From contig NZ_JAPONB010000008.1 of NCBI RefSeq assembly GCF_026676115.1, forward strand, positions 62,001-126,000: a stretch of 64,000 nucleotides of DNA, given 5' to 3'. Position numbers and translations under genes: made by a program. Source of the stretch: Salinimicrobium sp. TH3. GTDB lineage: Bacteria > Bacteroidota > Bacteroidia > Flavobacteriales > Flavobacteriaceae. This document shows, one piece after another, positions 17,162-25,889 of the stretch. The notes beneath the pieces are model-generated. The model had not been told where the DNA came from, ran no database searches, and worked only from the letters and a program-made list of their open reading frames with translations. Positions within the stretch are counted from its first letter, which is position 1. Each line of letters starts with the position of its first letter.

Positions 17162-17653
17162 TCATTTTCTAAAAAAATACCTCAGTCCAATTTTTCCTTC
17201 CACGATTCCTGTTACTTCCAGGTCGGGCCGGCTCTGATATTGAAAATGCCCCACCAGTCCAAGTTTTGAATTGATCCAAAAGATCCCTGTAAGGCGTCCC
17301 AGCCAGCCAAAATAGGTGGAGGTTTCTGAATTATCCCCTTGCTTTTTCCAAATATTGGAAACACTGCTTCCTACTCCTATTTCGATCCTGTTGTCTTGTA
17401 TAAAAAAGTAGTCGGCTCCCAAAGCCAGTTTCTGGTAATTTGCCTGCTTGAACTTTCCGAAGAGTACGTAAAAAGCAAACTCGTTTTCAATTAATCCCAC
17501 TTCGATATCGAAATGAAGCCCGCGGTGATCTTCTTCGGTCCTGGGATTGTCAATGATCCCAAAAGCTTTATTAGGATCTATGGCAATTCCCGTATAGATC
17601 TGGCTATAACAGCTAATGCTGCAAAAAAAGAAGTATAAAATGCACCGGCACAT
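17162..17653 (-). CDS. Secreted outer-membrane beta-barrel-like protein
   Basis: The 163-residue protein has an N-terminal signal peptide rich in aromatic and cysteine residues (CILYFFFCSISCYSQ). Alternating short beta strands follow (FDIEVGLIENEFAFYVLFG, LALGADYFFI, RIEIGVGSSVSNIW, LTGIFWINSKLGLVGHFQYQ). It ends in KIGLRYFFRK, a terminal aromatic-rich strand common in outer-membrane barrels. About eight strands fit a small porin-like or OmpA-like barrel without a periplasmic domain. Function is unknown. Similar flavobacterial proteins are annotated only as hypothetical. Confidence 0.65.
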   Translation of the reverse strand: MCRCILYFFFCSISCYSQIYTGIAIDPNKAFGIIDNPRTEEDHRGLHFDIEVGLIENEFAFYVLFGKFKQANYQKLALGADYFFIQDNRIEIGVGSSVSNIWKKQGDNSETSTYFGWLGRLTGIFWINSKLGLVGHFQYQSRPDLEVTGIVEGKIGLRYFFRK

Positions 17654-18065
17654 TTTAATAAACTTAAAATTCCATCTTAAATTTAGTTACTATTCAGAGT
17701 AAAAGCATTTCCATTGGGCTAAGCTTAACTTACTAATAAACAGGAATGTTAAATTAAACATGAAGAGATTGAGACCTCAATTTTGAGGAAGAGATGCAAA
17801 TCAAATTTTACCCGCCATACCGGGGCCGTCCAAACTTAAATTAGTAATTGTTAAATATTCACTCCCCTAACGGTTCCAACCGCCACTAAAAGAATTATTA
17901 TTTTTTCTGAAGTTTTAAAACGGCGATTCAGAAAAAGAATATAATCTGAAATTATGTCTCAAGAAGTTTTTACCTGGTTTCCAATTTAGCTGAAAAATAC
18001 TTTCCCGGCCACCCAAGTATTGGTTCAAAAGAATCTTCAGATAAGATTGAAAAACAATTTACATT
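17654..18065. other. Gap without recognisable gene
   Basis: No open frame with coding character. A short frame from about 17954 (MSQEVFTWFPI, then a stop) could be a relic but is not recognisable. No repeats of the named families are present. Confidence 0.4.
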
Positions 18066-18094
18066 GAAAAAGGCCGCCTTTTGGCAGCCTCTTA
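18066..18094 (-). terminator. Intrinsic terminator for the PepSY-like gene
   Basis: On the minus strand the arms GGCTGCC and GGCGGCC (one G-T pair) enclose AAAA and are followed by TTTTTC. It lies 22 bases past the stop codon of the gene ending at 18116. Confidence 0.7.
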
Positions 18095-18115
18095 TTAAAA
18101 ATATTCCAGTGGAAT

Positions 18116-18547
18116 TTAGTCCAATTTTCTAAAATTCCCCTGTGCATCAAATTCCACTTCGATACCACTGGCGAGTTCCACTTCCTGTTCCTTATCTTGT
18201 TTCTCCCATCCAATTACCTCTGCATCTGCATGGTTGGCCTGTAAATAAGAAGCTACTTTTGCAGGTAAAGCAGTCATAGGAAGTGCTTCATTATTTTGGC
18301 TGTCGATCTCAATAATATTTCCATTCTCATCAAAATCCAGCTCGATTCCATTTGCTAACTTCACTTCGTATTTCTCATCTTCCCATATCTTCCAGTTGCT
18401 GTTCTCCTCTACTCCTGTTACAGAGACTGAAGAGAAATGTTGCTTAATAAAATTCTGGGCTGTTCCCGGTAAGTTTCCGGTACTTGTCTGCGCAAACATA
18501 CCAATAGAGAACAATGCAAAAAATGCTGATACAATTTCTTTTTTCAT
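18116..18547 (-). CDS. Secreted PepSY-like protein with two repeats
   Basis: The 143-residue protein has a Sec signal peptide (IVSAFFALFSIGMFAQ). Two PepSY-like (DUF2874-type) units follow, about 28-82 and 92-143. Each has an N-terminal helix (TAQNFIKQHF; PAKVASYLQANH) and a strand pair with the characteristic acidic hairpin (GIELDFDENGNIIEID; GIEVEFDAQGNFRKLD). Such periplasmic proteins are common in Bacteroidota near two-component systems and may bind metals or modulate proteins; this is not established. It is transcribed away from the OmpR-type regulator at 18660, with 112 bases between start codons, so a shared regulatory region is likely. Confidence 0.85.
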   Translation of the reverse strand: MKKEIVSAFFALFSIGMFAQTSTGNLPGTAQNFIKQHFSSVSVTGVEENSNWKIWEDEKYEVKLANGIELDFDENGNIIEIDSQNNEALPMTALPAKVASYLQANHADAEVIGWEKQDKEQEVELASGIEVEFDAQGNFRKLD

Positions 18548-18659
18548 AACTTGTTATTTTAAATTCTATGCGAAGTAAGGCGCCAAAACTGGAAGAAATT
18601 AGGAATAGATCTCAGCAGGAATCCTAAATGTTTCCCAAATTCAATTCTACTTTCGAATC

Positions 18660-19337
18660 ATGAAGATCCTGATTATTGAAGACGAGAAAGATATGAGGCA
18701 AAATATGCAGACCACCCTGGAAAAGGAAAACTTCCTGGTGGAACCTGTAGCTACATATAAAGAAGCTATTTCCAAAATTGGAGTTTATGATTACGACTGT
18801 ATCCTGCTGGACATAAGCCTTCCGGATGGTAACGGACTTGAAATTCTAAAAACCCTCAAAGAGAAAGGCTACAGCGATTCGGTCATTATAGTGTCGGCTA
18901 AAGATTCGATCGACGATAAGGTCGAAGGCCTGGAACTTGGCGCCGATGATTATCTCCCTAAACCTTTCCACATGGCCGAGCTCAATGCAAGAGTGAAAGC
19001 CGTTCTTCGCAGGCGTAAATTTGAAGGGAACAATTTCCTGGAGGTAGCCAATGTGAAAATAAATATCGATAGTCATACAGTTGCCGTAAATGATAAGGAC
19101 CTTGAGCTCAACCGAAAAGAATTTGATGTGCTTTTTTACCTGTGCACCAATCAAAACCGCCTGGTAAGTAAATCTGCGCTGGCAGAACATGTTTGGGGAG
19201 ATTATATCGACCAGACAGATAATTTTGACTTTATATATTCCCAGATCAAAAACCTGAGAAAAAAACTATCCGATACAGGGGCAGAACCGGAAATAAAAGC
19301 TGTCTATGGAATAGGTTATAAGCTCCTCGTTCCATGA
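18660..19337 (+). CDS. OmpR-family response regulator
   Basis: The 225-residue regulator has a receiver domain with acidic residues Glu7-Asp8 and phosphorylation site Asp51 (CILLDISLPDGNG), plus the conserved lysine in DDYLPKPF. The C-terminal winged helix (about 125-225) shows LELNRKEFDVLFYLCTNQ and KAVYGIGYKLL. It overlaps the downstream kinase by four bases (ATGA), which implies translational coupling. A divergent PepSY-like gene and a downstream PepSY-like lipoprotein suggest those are its targets or sensory partners. A sequence near 18650 resembles a Bacteroidota -7 box very close to the start codon. Confidence 0.93.
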   Translation: MKILIIEDEKDMRQNMQTTLEKENFLVEPVATYKEAISKIGVYDYDCILLDISLPDGNGLEILKTLKEKGYSDSVIIVSAKDSIDDKVEGLELGADDYLPKPFHMAELNARVKAVLRRRKFEGNNFLEVANVKINIDSHTVAVNDKDLELNRKEFDVLFYLCTNQNRLVSKSALAEHVWGDYIDQTDNFDFIYSQIKNLRKKLSDTGAEPEIKAVYGIGYKLLVP

Positions 19338-20593
19338 AACTTCTCAATTTTACTACTACCTATTTTGCTGTGATCCTGGTTTTTTTGTTGGCACTCTGGG
19401 CACTCATCTTTTACTTTGAGATTCTGGATGAGATCTATGACAGTATGGATGACGGTCTTGACAACCAAAAAATGCTCGTGATTAGAAAAGCCAGACAGGA
19501 TCCATCGGTGCTTGAAAAGAGCGCTTTTGAAGATGGAAATTATATCATTTCCCCCACTACTCCTCAAATAGGCCGTGACTTTACAGATGCTTACCGCGAC
19601 ACGCTCATGTACATGGAAAACGAAGATGAATACGAGCCGGTACGCCTTATAGAAAGTGTCTTCCAGCAGGACGGCTCCTTCTACAAAATAAAGGTAATAA
19701 CCTCTATGGTGGAAGAGGATGATCTTCGCAAGGAATTGTTCTTTTCCCTCCTGTGGCTATATCTCGGCCTTATCTTGACCATTGTGTTGCTTAACAGTTA
19801 TTTTCAGAAAAAGGCCTGGCAACCTTTCTATAAACTTCTTCGCCGCCTGGAAAATTTCAGTATTGAAAAAGACCGGACGATTAAATATGAGGAAACGAAA
19901 ATAGATGAGTTCCGCCTTCTTAATGAACGGGTAGACAGCCTGCTGAAGAAATCTGTTGAAAGCTACAATAGCCAGAAAGAATTCATTGAAAACGCGTCGC
20001 ATGAGTTGCAAACCCCGCTTGCCATTAGTATTAATAAGCTGGAGCTAATGGCCGAAAATGCCGAATTATCACAAGAACAAATGGAAGAACTGGGAACGGT
20101 TCTGCAAAGCCTGGAAAGACTTACCCGGCTTAACAGGTCCCTGTTATTGCTCTCAAGGATCGAGAACAGGCAATTTGCAGAAGAAGAAAAAATCAACTGG
20201 AATAGCCTGACCAAACAGATCATTACGGAATTTCAGGATTATGCGGCCCACCGGGAGGTGAAAATAGTGCTTGCTGAAGAAAACAGTATTGAACATCAAG
20301 GAAGTAAAGATCTTGCCGGAATGCTTATTTCAAACCTGCTCAAAAATGCCATTTTTCACACCCCTTCGGGCACTGTTGTCAAAGTCATCATTTCCTCAAG
20401 GTCAATAAAATTTGAAAACCCCGGAAAAGCAGCCCTTGAAAAAAATAAGATCTTCAGCAGGTTTAAAGGAGCCGAAAAAGCAGATTCTACAGGTCTTGGT
20501 CTTGCAATTTCTAAAGCCATTGCCGAAAAAATGGACCTGGACCTCACCTATACTTTTCACGATCAAACCCACATTTTTACAATAGACTTTTAA
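19334..20593 (+). CDS. Sensor histidine kinase (HisKA type)
   Basis: The 419-residue membrane kinase starts with helix 1 (TYFAVILVFLLALWALIFYF). A short extracytoplasmic part of about 110 residues and helix 2 (LFFSLLWLYLGLILTIVLLN) come next. A HAMP-like linker follows, then HisKA with His223 (NASHELQTPLA) and HATPase_c with the N box (LLKNAIFHTPSG) and G box (STGLGLAISKAIAE). The catalytic residues look intact. Partner of the overlapping OmpR-type regulator. The small sensor domain has no recognisable family; the neighbouring PepSY-like proteins may provide the input. Confidence 0.92.
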   Translation: MKLLNFTTTYFAVILVFLLALWALIFYFEILDEIYDSMDDGLDNQKMLVIRKARQDPSVLEKSAFEDGNYIISPTTPQIGRDFTDAYRDTLMYMENEDEYEPVRLIESVFQQDGSFYKIKVITSMVEEDDLRKELFFSLLWLYLGLILTIVLLNSYFQKKAWQPFYKLLRRLENFSIEKDRTIKYEETKIDEFRLLNERVDSLLKKSVESYNSQKEFIENASHELQTPLAISINKLELMAENAELSQEQMEELGTVLQSLERLTRLNRSLLLLSRIENRQFAEEEKINWNSLTKQIITEFQDYAAHREVKIVLAEENSIEHQGSKDLAGMLISNLLKNAIFHTPSGTVVKVIISSRSIKFENPGKAALEKNKIFSRFKGAEKADSTGLGLAISKAIAEKMDLDLTYTFHDQTHIFTIDF

Positions 20594-20646
20594 AGTTCCC
20601 AAATCTTTCCAGTTTCCTTTCCCATTTTAGCAGGAAAGAACAAAAA

Positions 20647-21093
20647 GTGAAGTATGGACATCTCTTATTAATTCTTCTCAGCAACTTGTTGTTGTCCTGC
20701 GACGACGATGATTATCCTTACGCAGAGGTACCCTCTGTTGTGCTGAATGAATTCTGGGCCGAATATCCCAAAGCCACCGATGCTGAATTCAGCCAGTTTC
20801 AAGAAACCTATGAAGTAGAATTTGAAATAGGGGATAATGACTATAAGGCTCTGTTTGATTCCTCGGGAAGCATTCTGAAGAAAAAGCGGGAAATATCCTG
20901 GTCATCCCTGCCTCCTGCAGTACGCAATTCGCTCCGGAAGCAATACGGAGAAAAAGACATTAAAGATCCTGAGGTATTGAGAACAGGGGACAAAACTTTT
21001 TATCAGGCAGAAGTCAGACGGTTTTTTTCAAATGAAAAGGTGGTTCTGAATGAAGCAGGAAAAACCGACACCACATTGATTTACTGGAAATAA
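20647..21093 (+). CDS. PepSY-like lipoprotein
   Basis: The 148-residue product starts at GTG; the nearby ATG at 20654 is out of frame. The signal peptide ends in a lipobox (NLLLSC, Cys18) followed by DDDDYPYAEVP, and acidic residues directly after the cysteine are notable. Two PepSY-like units then follow (FWAEYPKATDAEFSQFQETY and SLRKQYGEKDIKDPEVLRTG), each helix plus beta hairpin. It lies 53 bases after the kinase, in the same direction, so it is probably in the same operon. Together with the divergent secreted PepSY-like protein it suggests an envelope-sensing module. The exact role is unknown. Confidence 0.82.
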   Translation: MKYGHLLLILLSNLLLSCDDDDYPYAEVPSVVLNEFWAEYPKATDAEFSQFQETYEVEFEIGDNDYKALFDSSGSILKKKREISWSSLPPAVRNSLRKQYGEKDIKDPEVLRTGDKTFYQAEVRRFFSNEKVVLNEAGKTDTTLIYWK

Positions 21094-21100
21094 AAAAGTT

Positions 21101-21952
21101 ATGAAAAAGATCATTTTTGGAATACTAGTTTTAATCGTGGGGGTGCTGACCTTTTTCTCCTTTAAAGAAAAGCCTTCAGAAAATTTAAACAAAAACCTGA
21201 ATTATGAGATCCTTCAAAAATGGGATTTACCCGATGTGCTTAATGAAGTATCGGGGATTGCATGGCTTGGAAAAGGTCGCATTGCATGTATCCAGGATGA
21301 GGATGGGATAATTTATATTTATAATCTCCAAACTTCCAAAATAGATAGTGAAATAGAATTCGGCGATGGCGGAGATTATGAGGGAATAGCCGTAATAGAC
21401 GATGACGCATATGTTCTGCGGAGCGACGGAGTTATTTTCGAAGTATTAGATTTTGAGGGTGCCAACCCACAGGTCAACAGGAATGTAACTAAAGCTAACA
21501 CTCTGCCCGGGATCAACTTTGAAGGTATTTGTGCCGATCCGGTAAACAATCGGCTCCTGCTGGCTGTAAAAGAGCGTAAAGATTCTCAAAACGAAAAAGA
21601 GATCTATGCTTTTGACCTCAACAAAAAAGATTCAGGTGAAAAGCCCGAGTTTAAAGTCAGTCTTTCCGATCCTCTTTTTGACCGGGTAGATGAAAAATTG
21701 AAAAATAAATTTTCGCCGGGAGAATTGAATATCCATCCACATAGTGGTGAGCTGTTTATCCTTGACGGCACCAGGCCTAAACTTTTAATTGTCGAAAAAG
21801 GAGGAACTCTTAAGGAGCTGTTCATTTTCGAGTCCAAAGACTTTGCAAATCCCGAGGGATTGACCTTTAATTCTGAAGGAGATCTATTCATTTCCAATGA
21901 AGCGGAAGAAGGTCCTGCAAATATCCTTAGAGTTTCTCTCAACAGGAAATAA
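21101..21952 (+). CDS. SdiA-regulated-domain (YjiK-type) beta-propeller protein
   Basis: The 283-residue protein has an N-terminal hydrophobic anchor or signal (IIFGILVLIVGVLTFFSF). A propeller-like domain then carries SdiA-regulated motifs: NEVSGIAWLGKGRIACIQDE, GDYEGIAVIDDDAYVL, NFEGICADPVNNRLLLAVKE and NPEGLTFNSEGDLFISNEAE. These repeated GIA/EGI blade signatures are characteristic of the family (PF06977). It probably sits in the periplasm or on the cell surface. Function is unknown. It starts only 7 bases after the PepSY-like lipoprotein and is followed by a terminator, so it is likely the last gene of the two-component operon. Confidence 0.87.
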   Translation: MKKIIFGILVLIVGVLTFFSFKEKPSENLNKNLNYEILQKWDLPDVLNEVSGIAWLGKGRIACIQDEDGIIYIYNLQTSKIDSEIEFGDGGDYEGIAVIDDDAYVLRSDGVIFEVLDFEGANPQVNRNVTKANTLPGINFEGICADPVNNRLLLAVKERKDSQNEKEIYAFDLNKKDSGEKPEFKVSLSDPLFDRVDEKLKNKFSPGELNIHPHSGELFILDGTRPKLLIVEKGGTLKELFIFESKDFANPEGLTFNSEGDLFISNEAEEGPANILRVSLNRK

Positions 21953-21968
21953 ATAAAAATTAACCAAA

Positions 21969-22003
21969 AGAAAATCCTTCATGCAGAAACTGTAGGATTT
22001 TCT
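21969..22003 (+). terminator. Intrinsic terminator after the SdiA-regulated gene
   Basis: AGAAAATCCT and AGGATTTTCT arms enclose a 15-base loop, followed by TATT. It separates the two-component operon from the TVP38 gene. Confidence 0.7.
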
Positions 22004-22031
22004 TATTCAGATAGTAAAACTAAAAACAAGA

Positions 22032-22751
22032 ATGGAAAATAATTCTATTGAAACAGCTTCGGTAAAGCAAAGTAAGCTCCCTCTTTACATTTCAGCGTTA
22101 ATTATTGTCTCCCTGGTCCTCGCCTACTTTTTTATTCCGGGGGTTCAGGATTTTCTCACTGAAGCCTGGAATGTCCTCACGAGCGATGATAACGAAAGAA
22201 TTGAAGCATGGGTTGGAAACTTTGGATGGTTTGGTCCGGTAGTACTTGTTCTGGCCATGATCCTGCAAATGTTCCTCCTTGTCATTCCCACAATTGCACT
22301 CATGGTAGTTTCGGTACTGGCATACGGACCCGTCTTTGGAAGTATTATAATTCTTGTGGCTGTATTTTCGGCCTCTTCTGTAGGTTACTTTATCGGGAGG
22401 TATTTTGGACCTTTGATCGTAGAAAAACTCATAGGTCACAAAAACGAAAAGAAAATTGGAGATTTTATTGATGACTATGGATTTTGGGCAGTTATTGTCA
22501 CCCGGCTAAATCCATTTCTTTCAAACGATGCCATTAGCTTTGTAGCCGGCATCCTTAAAATGGGTTATTGGAAATTTGTTGCCGCCACCTTAGCAGGTAT
22601 TGCCCCCCTCACACTTTTTATTGCAGTGATAGGAGAAAGTACAGATGGCCTTAAAACCGGATTGTTATGGGGATCAATTATAAGCCTCATCTTGTTCGGG
22701 CTCTATGTATATTGGGATAAAAGTAAAAGAACATCACAAAGCACAGCTTAA
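22032..22751 (+). CDS. TVP38/TMEM64 (VTT domain) membrane protein
   Basis: The 239-residue integral membrane protein has hydrophobic segments at about 18-40, 68-95, 100-125, 150-175, 180-205 and 210-232. The VTT/SNARE-associated core shows the family features GPVFGSIIILVAVFSASSVG followed by YFIGRYFG, and VTRLNPFLSNDAISFVAGI. This re-entrant-loop superfamily (DedA, TMEM41/64) includes lipid scramblases and undecaprenyl-phosphate or phospholipid transporters. The substrate here is unknown. It is 11 bases before the DUF2490 gene, so the two form a small operon. Confidence 0.9.
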   Translation: MENNSIETASVKQSKLPLYISALIIVSLVLAYFFIPGVQDFLTEAWNVLTSDDNERIEAWVGNFGWFGPVVLVLAMILQMFLLVIPTIALMVVSVLAYGPVFGSIIILVAVFSASSVGYFIGRYFGPLIVEKLIGHKNEKKIGDFIDDYGFWAVIVTRLNPFLSNDAISFVAGILKMGYWKFVAATLAGIAPLTLFIAVIGESTDGLKTGLLWGSIISLILFGLYVYWDKSKRTSQSTA

Positions 22752-22762
22752 AACGAGGACTT

Positions 22763-23449
22763 ATGGCATCTTTTTCCAGGAAGAAAATTATAATTCTAAT
22801 GCTCTTCTGCATAATGAGCATAAACAAGGCTTTTTCTCAAAATTCCCAATCTTACTTTTACGATCATGAATTCGAAGTTTCTCTGCCTGTAAATACAGGG
22901 TGGTCTATGGATATTAGTGCAGGATACAGGGGATTACTTCAGGAGAGACTGGACGGGCAAAAAATTTCCGGTTCCCGCAATGAACATCTGGAAATAAACC
23001 ATTTTACAAATTACCGGGAGCGCAAGTCACTGGTGTTAAGTCTCGGCCTTAGGTACCGTTTTAAAGAACTTTTTGACTCTTCTGAAGTAGATGAATTCCG
23101 AATTATTGAACAGGTAAAGATCGACCCGGTTAACTCATATTTGCCCTTTTCGCACAGGTTTCGGCTGGAACAAAGGTTTAGAGAACATTTGACTCACCGA
23201 TTAAGATATGAACTTGCATCTTCATATGCCATGAGCGAAGCTTTTTCCCTGGGTTTATCCACAGAAGCTTTATATGCCGTTTCTGCCCACCACAAACCTG
23301 AAGCTGAGCAAAGATTTTCTTTGGGTGTAGAAAACAGTTCTTTTAAGGATCTTGAACTTGATTTATCTTTCGAATACAGGATGGAAAATTATGCTGTTGA
23401 CCTCGCCCATGAATTTTTTATTATGACCGGGGTGTCTCTTTCGTTTTAG
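22763..23449 (+). CDS. DUF2490 outer-membrane-like protein
   Basis: The 228-residue protein has a signal peptide (IIILMLFCIMSINKAFSQ) and a beta-barrel-like body. DUF2490 landmarks are visible: FYDHEFEVSLPVNTGWSMDI, LSLGLRYRF, FSHRFRLEQRFREHLTHRLR and a terminal FIMTGVSLSF strand. DUF2490 proteins are predicted outer-membrane barrels of about 220-240 residues, widespread in Bacteroidota and without a known role. It follows the TVP38 gene closely. The 167-base gap after it shows no further gene. Confidence 0.87.
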   Translation: MASFSRKKIIILMLFCIMSINKAFSQNSQSYFYDHEFEVSLPVNTGWSMDISAGYRGLLQERLDGQKISGSRNEHLEINHFTNYRERKSLVLSLGLRYRFKELFDSSEVDEFRIIEQVKIDPVNSYLPFSHRFRLEQRFREHLTHRLRYELASSYAMSEAFSLGLSTEALYAVSAHHKPEAEQRFSLGVENSSFKDLELDLSFEYRMENYAVDLAHEFFIMTGVSLSF

Positions 23450-23616
23450 ATCATTTATTCAAAGTGGCCATTCCAATTAAAGAAGAATCTGCCATCCTTT
23501 AAAACCTTTTTGAATCAAATCTTCATTGGGTTTAACCTTCCTGAAAGAACTTGCAACAATATTTTCTTTAATTTAACCGAAGCACAATTACTTACGGTCT
23601 AAAAAGAAGATTAAAA

Positions 23617-24681
23617 ATGAATGCCGACAAAAGAACGGAAGAGGAAGAAATAAAAAAGATCCTTGAGGAAGAGAATGTAAAAAAAGCCCTTTTAGAGACC
23701 GGTACGTCAAAGAAAACCTTTCCCAGTGCAAGAAGAGAAATCCTTCTTCTTGTGGGCTACACAGCCCTTATAATTATAGTAGCAGGTCTCCTCTATTTTT
23801 TGCTGGAATCGGGCAACCTGCCAATCTCTCAAGCTTATCTCCCAATAGCCAAAAAACTCATATTAGGCTCGGTATTGATCACTACTGTACTCTTTTTGAA
23901 CAGTCTTCTGCGGAAGATCTTAAAAAGAAAAATAGATGATAAGGCCAGTGCATATAATTTTAGAAGCCTCATCAACTTTGTCAGCTTCTTTCTTATTGTT
24001 CTTATCGTCATATCCCTTGTGTTTTCAAATTGGTATGCGACCCTGGTCTCCTTCGGGGTTATCTCATTAATCCTGGGTTTGGCACTTCAAAATCCCCTCA
24101 CCAGCCTTTTTGGATGGGTTTACCTTCTTCTTCGGAAGCCATATGAAGTTGGAGACAGGATAAAAATAGGAACTGTTTACGGTGATGTAATGAATGTGGG
24201 ATATTTTGACACCACCCTGTGGGAGTTTCGTGGTGACTACCTATCGGGGGATCACCCTAGCGGAAGAATAATCAAATATGCCAATTCCCGAATCTTTAGT
24301 GAATATGTAGTGAACTATTCCTGGCCGCTTTTTCCTTTTATTTGGAACGAAGTCAAATTTTATGTTTCCTACGACAGTGATTTCGATTTTATCTCCCTTT
24401 TGGTAACAGATATTGCCGAAAAAGAACTGGGAGAAGCAATGATGAGAAGGGTAAAAAGACTAAAAACCATTCTTGCCGATTCTATGATCCAGGAGCTTGA
24501 AATCAAAGAGAAACCTTCAGTAATTTTTACAGCTAACAACAATACCTGGATCGAAGTTACCGTAAGGTTCCTTGTTGAGCCAAAAAATTCGGGTCCCACA
24601 AAATCCTTGTTATTTACACACATCATGAAAGAACTGAAAAAACATCCTCAAAAGGTTATTTTTCCTAATTCAAATCAGTAA
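23617..24681 (+). CDS. Small MscS-type mechanosensitive channel
   Basis: The 354-residue protein has a charged N-terminal stretch and three or four membrane helices (about 48-70, 80-105, 115-140, 140-165). The MscS pore and beta-domain signature follows (FGVISLILGLALQNPLTSLF, then KPYEVGDRIKIGTVYGDVMN). The C-terminal alpha/beta cytoplasmic part is present to NTWIEVTVRFLVEPKNSG. The family releases solutes on hypo-osmotic shock. It is monocistronic, just upstream of the universal stress protein gene, and fits the stress character of this region. A second, larger MscS homologue lies at 47867. Confidence 0.92.
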   Translation: MNADKRTEEEEIKKILEEENVKKALLETGTSKKTFPSARREILLLVGYTALIIIVAGLLYFLLESGNLPISQAYLPIAKKLILGSVLITTVLFLNSLLRKILKRKIDDKASAYNFRSLINFVSFFLIVLIVISLVFSNWYATLVSFGVISLILGLALQNPLTSLFGWVYLLLRKPYEVGDRIKIGTVYGDVMNVGYFDTTLWEFRGDYLSGDHPSGRIIKYANSRIFSEYVVNYSWPLFPFIWNEVKFYVSYDSDFDFISLLVTDIAEKELGEAMMRRVKRLKTILADSMIQELEIKEKPSVIFTANNNTWIEVTVRFLVEPKNSGPTKSLLFTHIMKELKKHPQKVIFPNSNQ

Positions 24682-24798
24682 AGGTTCATTTATTATCCGT
24701 CCGAATTCAATTTCTTCAGCTTTTCCGAACCTCTGAAACCAGGTAGTACTTCAGATAAACTTTACTGGCAGATCTCTTATTCTTAATTAATTACCAAT

Positions 24799-24816
24799 AA
24801 TGACAAAAGTCATTTC
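24799..24816. promoter_or_regulatory. Perfect palindrome AATGAC-AAAA-GTCATT upstream of the universal stress gene
   Basis: AATGACAAAAGTCATT lies about 45 bases before the start codon. The TGAC-N4-GTCA layout resembles CRP/FNR-family operators (FNR: TTGAT-N4-ATCAA). Related sites precede 32190, 36453 and 52011. Confidence 0.4.
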
Positions 24817-24859
24817 TGCATAGCCAACAATTAAATATTTTTAGGTAAAACTCCTGGCT

Positions 24860-25690
24860 ATGAAAAATGTTCTTGTACTTACAGATTTTTCTGAAACCGC
24901 CAATCTTGCATCAGATATTGGTTTAGCGATCGCCGGAAAACTTAAAACCGGGATAACTTTTTTGCACCTGGTTTCAACCCCGGTCGAATGGAGAAAGCTC
25001 CCTCTGGAGAAGGAGAATCTTTATCCCGAAACCAAAGCCGCCATTGGGGACGCCAAAGATAAACTGTTCAGCCTGGAAAGAAAGGCTCACGATATGGATG
25101 TTGAAGCCCATACTTCTTTGGTCTTTGATGCAGGGATGGAAGAAATCTACAGGTATATCAACGAGAAGAATTATTGCCTGGTGTTGATAGGCACCCACGG
25201 CGAGAAAGGCAAGAATAAAACAGCCGGCACAAATACCCTGAGGGTGCTCCACAAATCCCCGGTTCCCGTTATTGCCGTTAAACTGGGAGCTAACCCCCAT
25301 TTGCCTCAAAAATGGGTAATCGTCTCCGATTTTTTGGAAAAATCCCAAGAGAGCTTCAACAGGATCATGGATTTAGTAAAAAAACTTGGGGCCTCTGTAC
25401 AGATCCTATATGTGAACACCCCTTATTTCTTTGAAGAAACCACCGGGATCAATAAAAAATTAGAGCTTTTCACTGCTCCTTATTCTGAAATGCAGATTAA
25501 GCCGGTTATTATAAACGCCTATAATGAAGAGCGGGGAATAGATGCTTATGTGAACTCTTACGAGTGTGACCTGGTTAGCGTCATCACCCATGGCCGCAGT
25601 GGTCTCAACCCGGTTTTTAGAAGGAACATTACCGAAAAGATCCTGAATCATCTCGACCTGCCTCTTATGAATATAAATGCCGATCTGTAA
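24860..25690 (+). CDS. Two-domain universal stress protein
   Basis: The 276-residue cytoplasmic protein contains two UspA-like domains. The first (1-143) begins KNVLVLTDFSETANLASDIG and ends with the nucleotide-binding-type segment LVLIGTHGEKGKNKTAGTNT before VLHKSPVPVIAVK. The second (about 150-276) begins WVIVSDFLEKSQESFNRIM and ends LVSVITHGRSGLNPVFRRNI. The THGxxG motif in domain 1 fits an ATP-binding variant. USPs support survival under starvation, oxygen or redox stress. A perfect TGAC-N4-GTCA palindrome just upstream suggests control by a CRP/FNR-type regulator (inference). Confidence 0.92.
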   Translation: MKNVLVLTDFSETANLASDIGLAIAGKLKTGITFLHLVSTPVEWRKLPLEKENLYPETKAAIGDAKDKLFSLERKAHDMDVEAHTSLVFDAGMEEIYRYINEKNYCLVLIGTHGEKGKNKTAGTNTLRVLHKSPVPVIAVKLGANPHLPQKWVIVSDFLEKSQESFNRIMDLVKKLGASVQILYVNTPYFFEETTGINKKLELFTAPYSEMQIKPVIINAYNEERGIDAYVNSYECDLVSVITHGRSGLNPVFRRNITEKILNHLDLPLMNINADL

Positions 25691-25745
25691 TAAAACATCG
25701 TCTTATCCCGATTGCCTAATGTTTTAATGCCCGCCAAAAAAGAAC

Positions 25746-25770
25746 TTCAAAAAACACCTTTTTGACACCT
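25746..25770. repeat. Dispersed palindrome variant TCAAAAAACACCTTTTTGAC
   Basis: Diverged member of the eight-copy family, with the right flank ACACCT. It is 120 bases before the DUF4126-like gene. Confidence 0.45.
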
Positions 25771-25889
25771 AAGCCATTGAAAGATATTAAAGAGTTAGGA
25801 TCAATGTTCTATTTCTAATTGCAGCCTTTTTACTGCTTCTCCTTTTCCTGCTCAATTTTTTCTATCTTTTCTTCCCTAAACCCATTTTC

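Noticed and set aside
20338-20372. CTCAAAAATGCCATTTTTCACACC inside the histidine-kinase gene, resembling the dispersed palindrome
   Set aside because: It encodes the conserved kinase N box (LLKNAIFHTPSG), so the similarity is explained by coding constraint. The same applies to 57863-57890 in trpC and 39565-39595.
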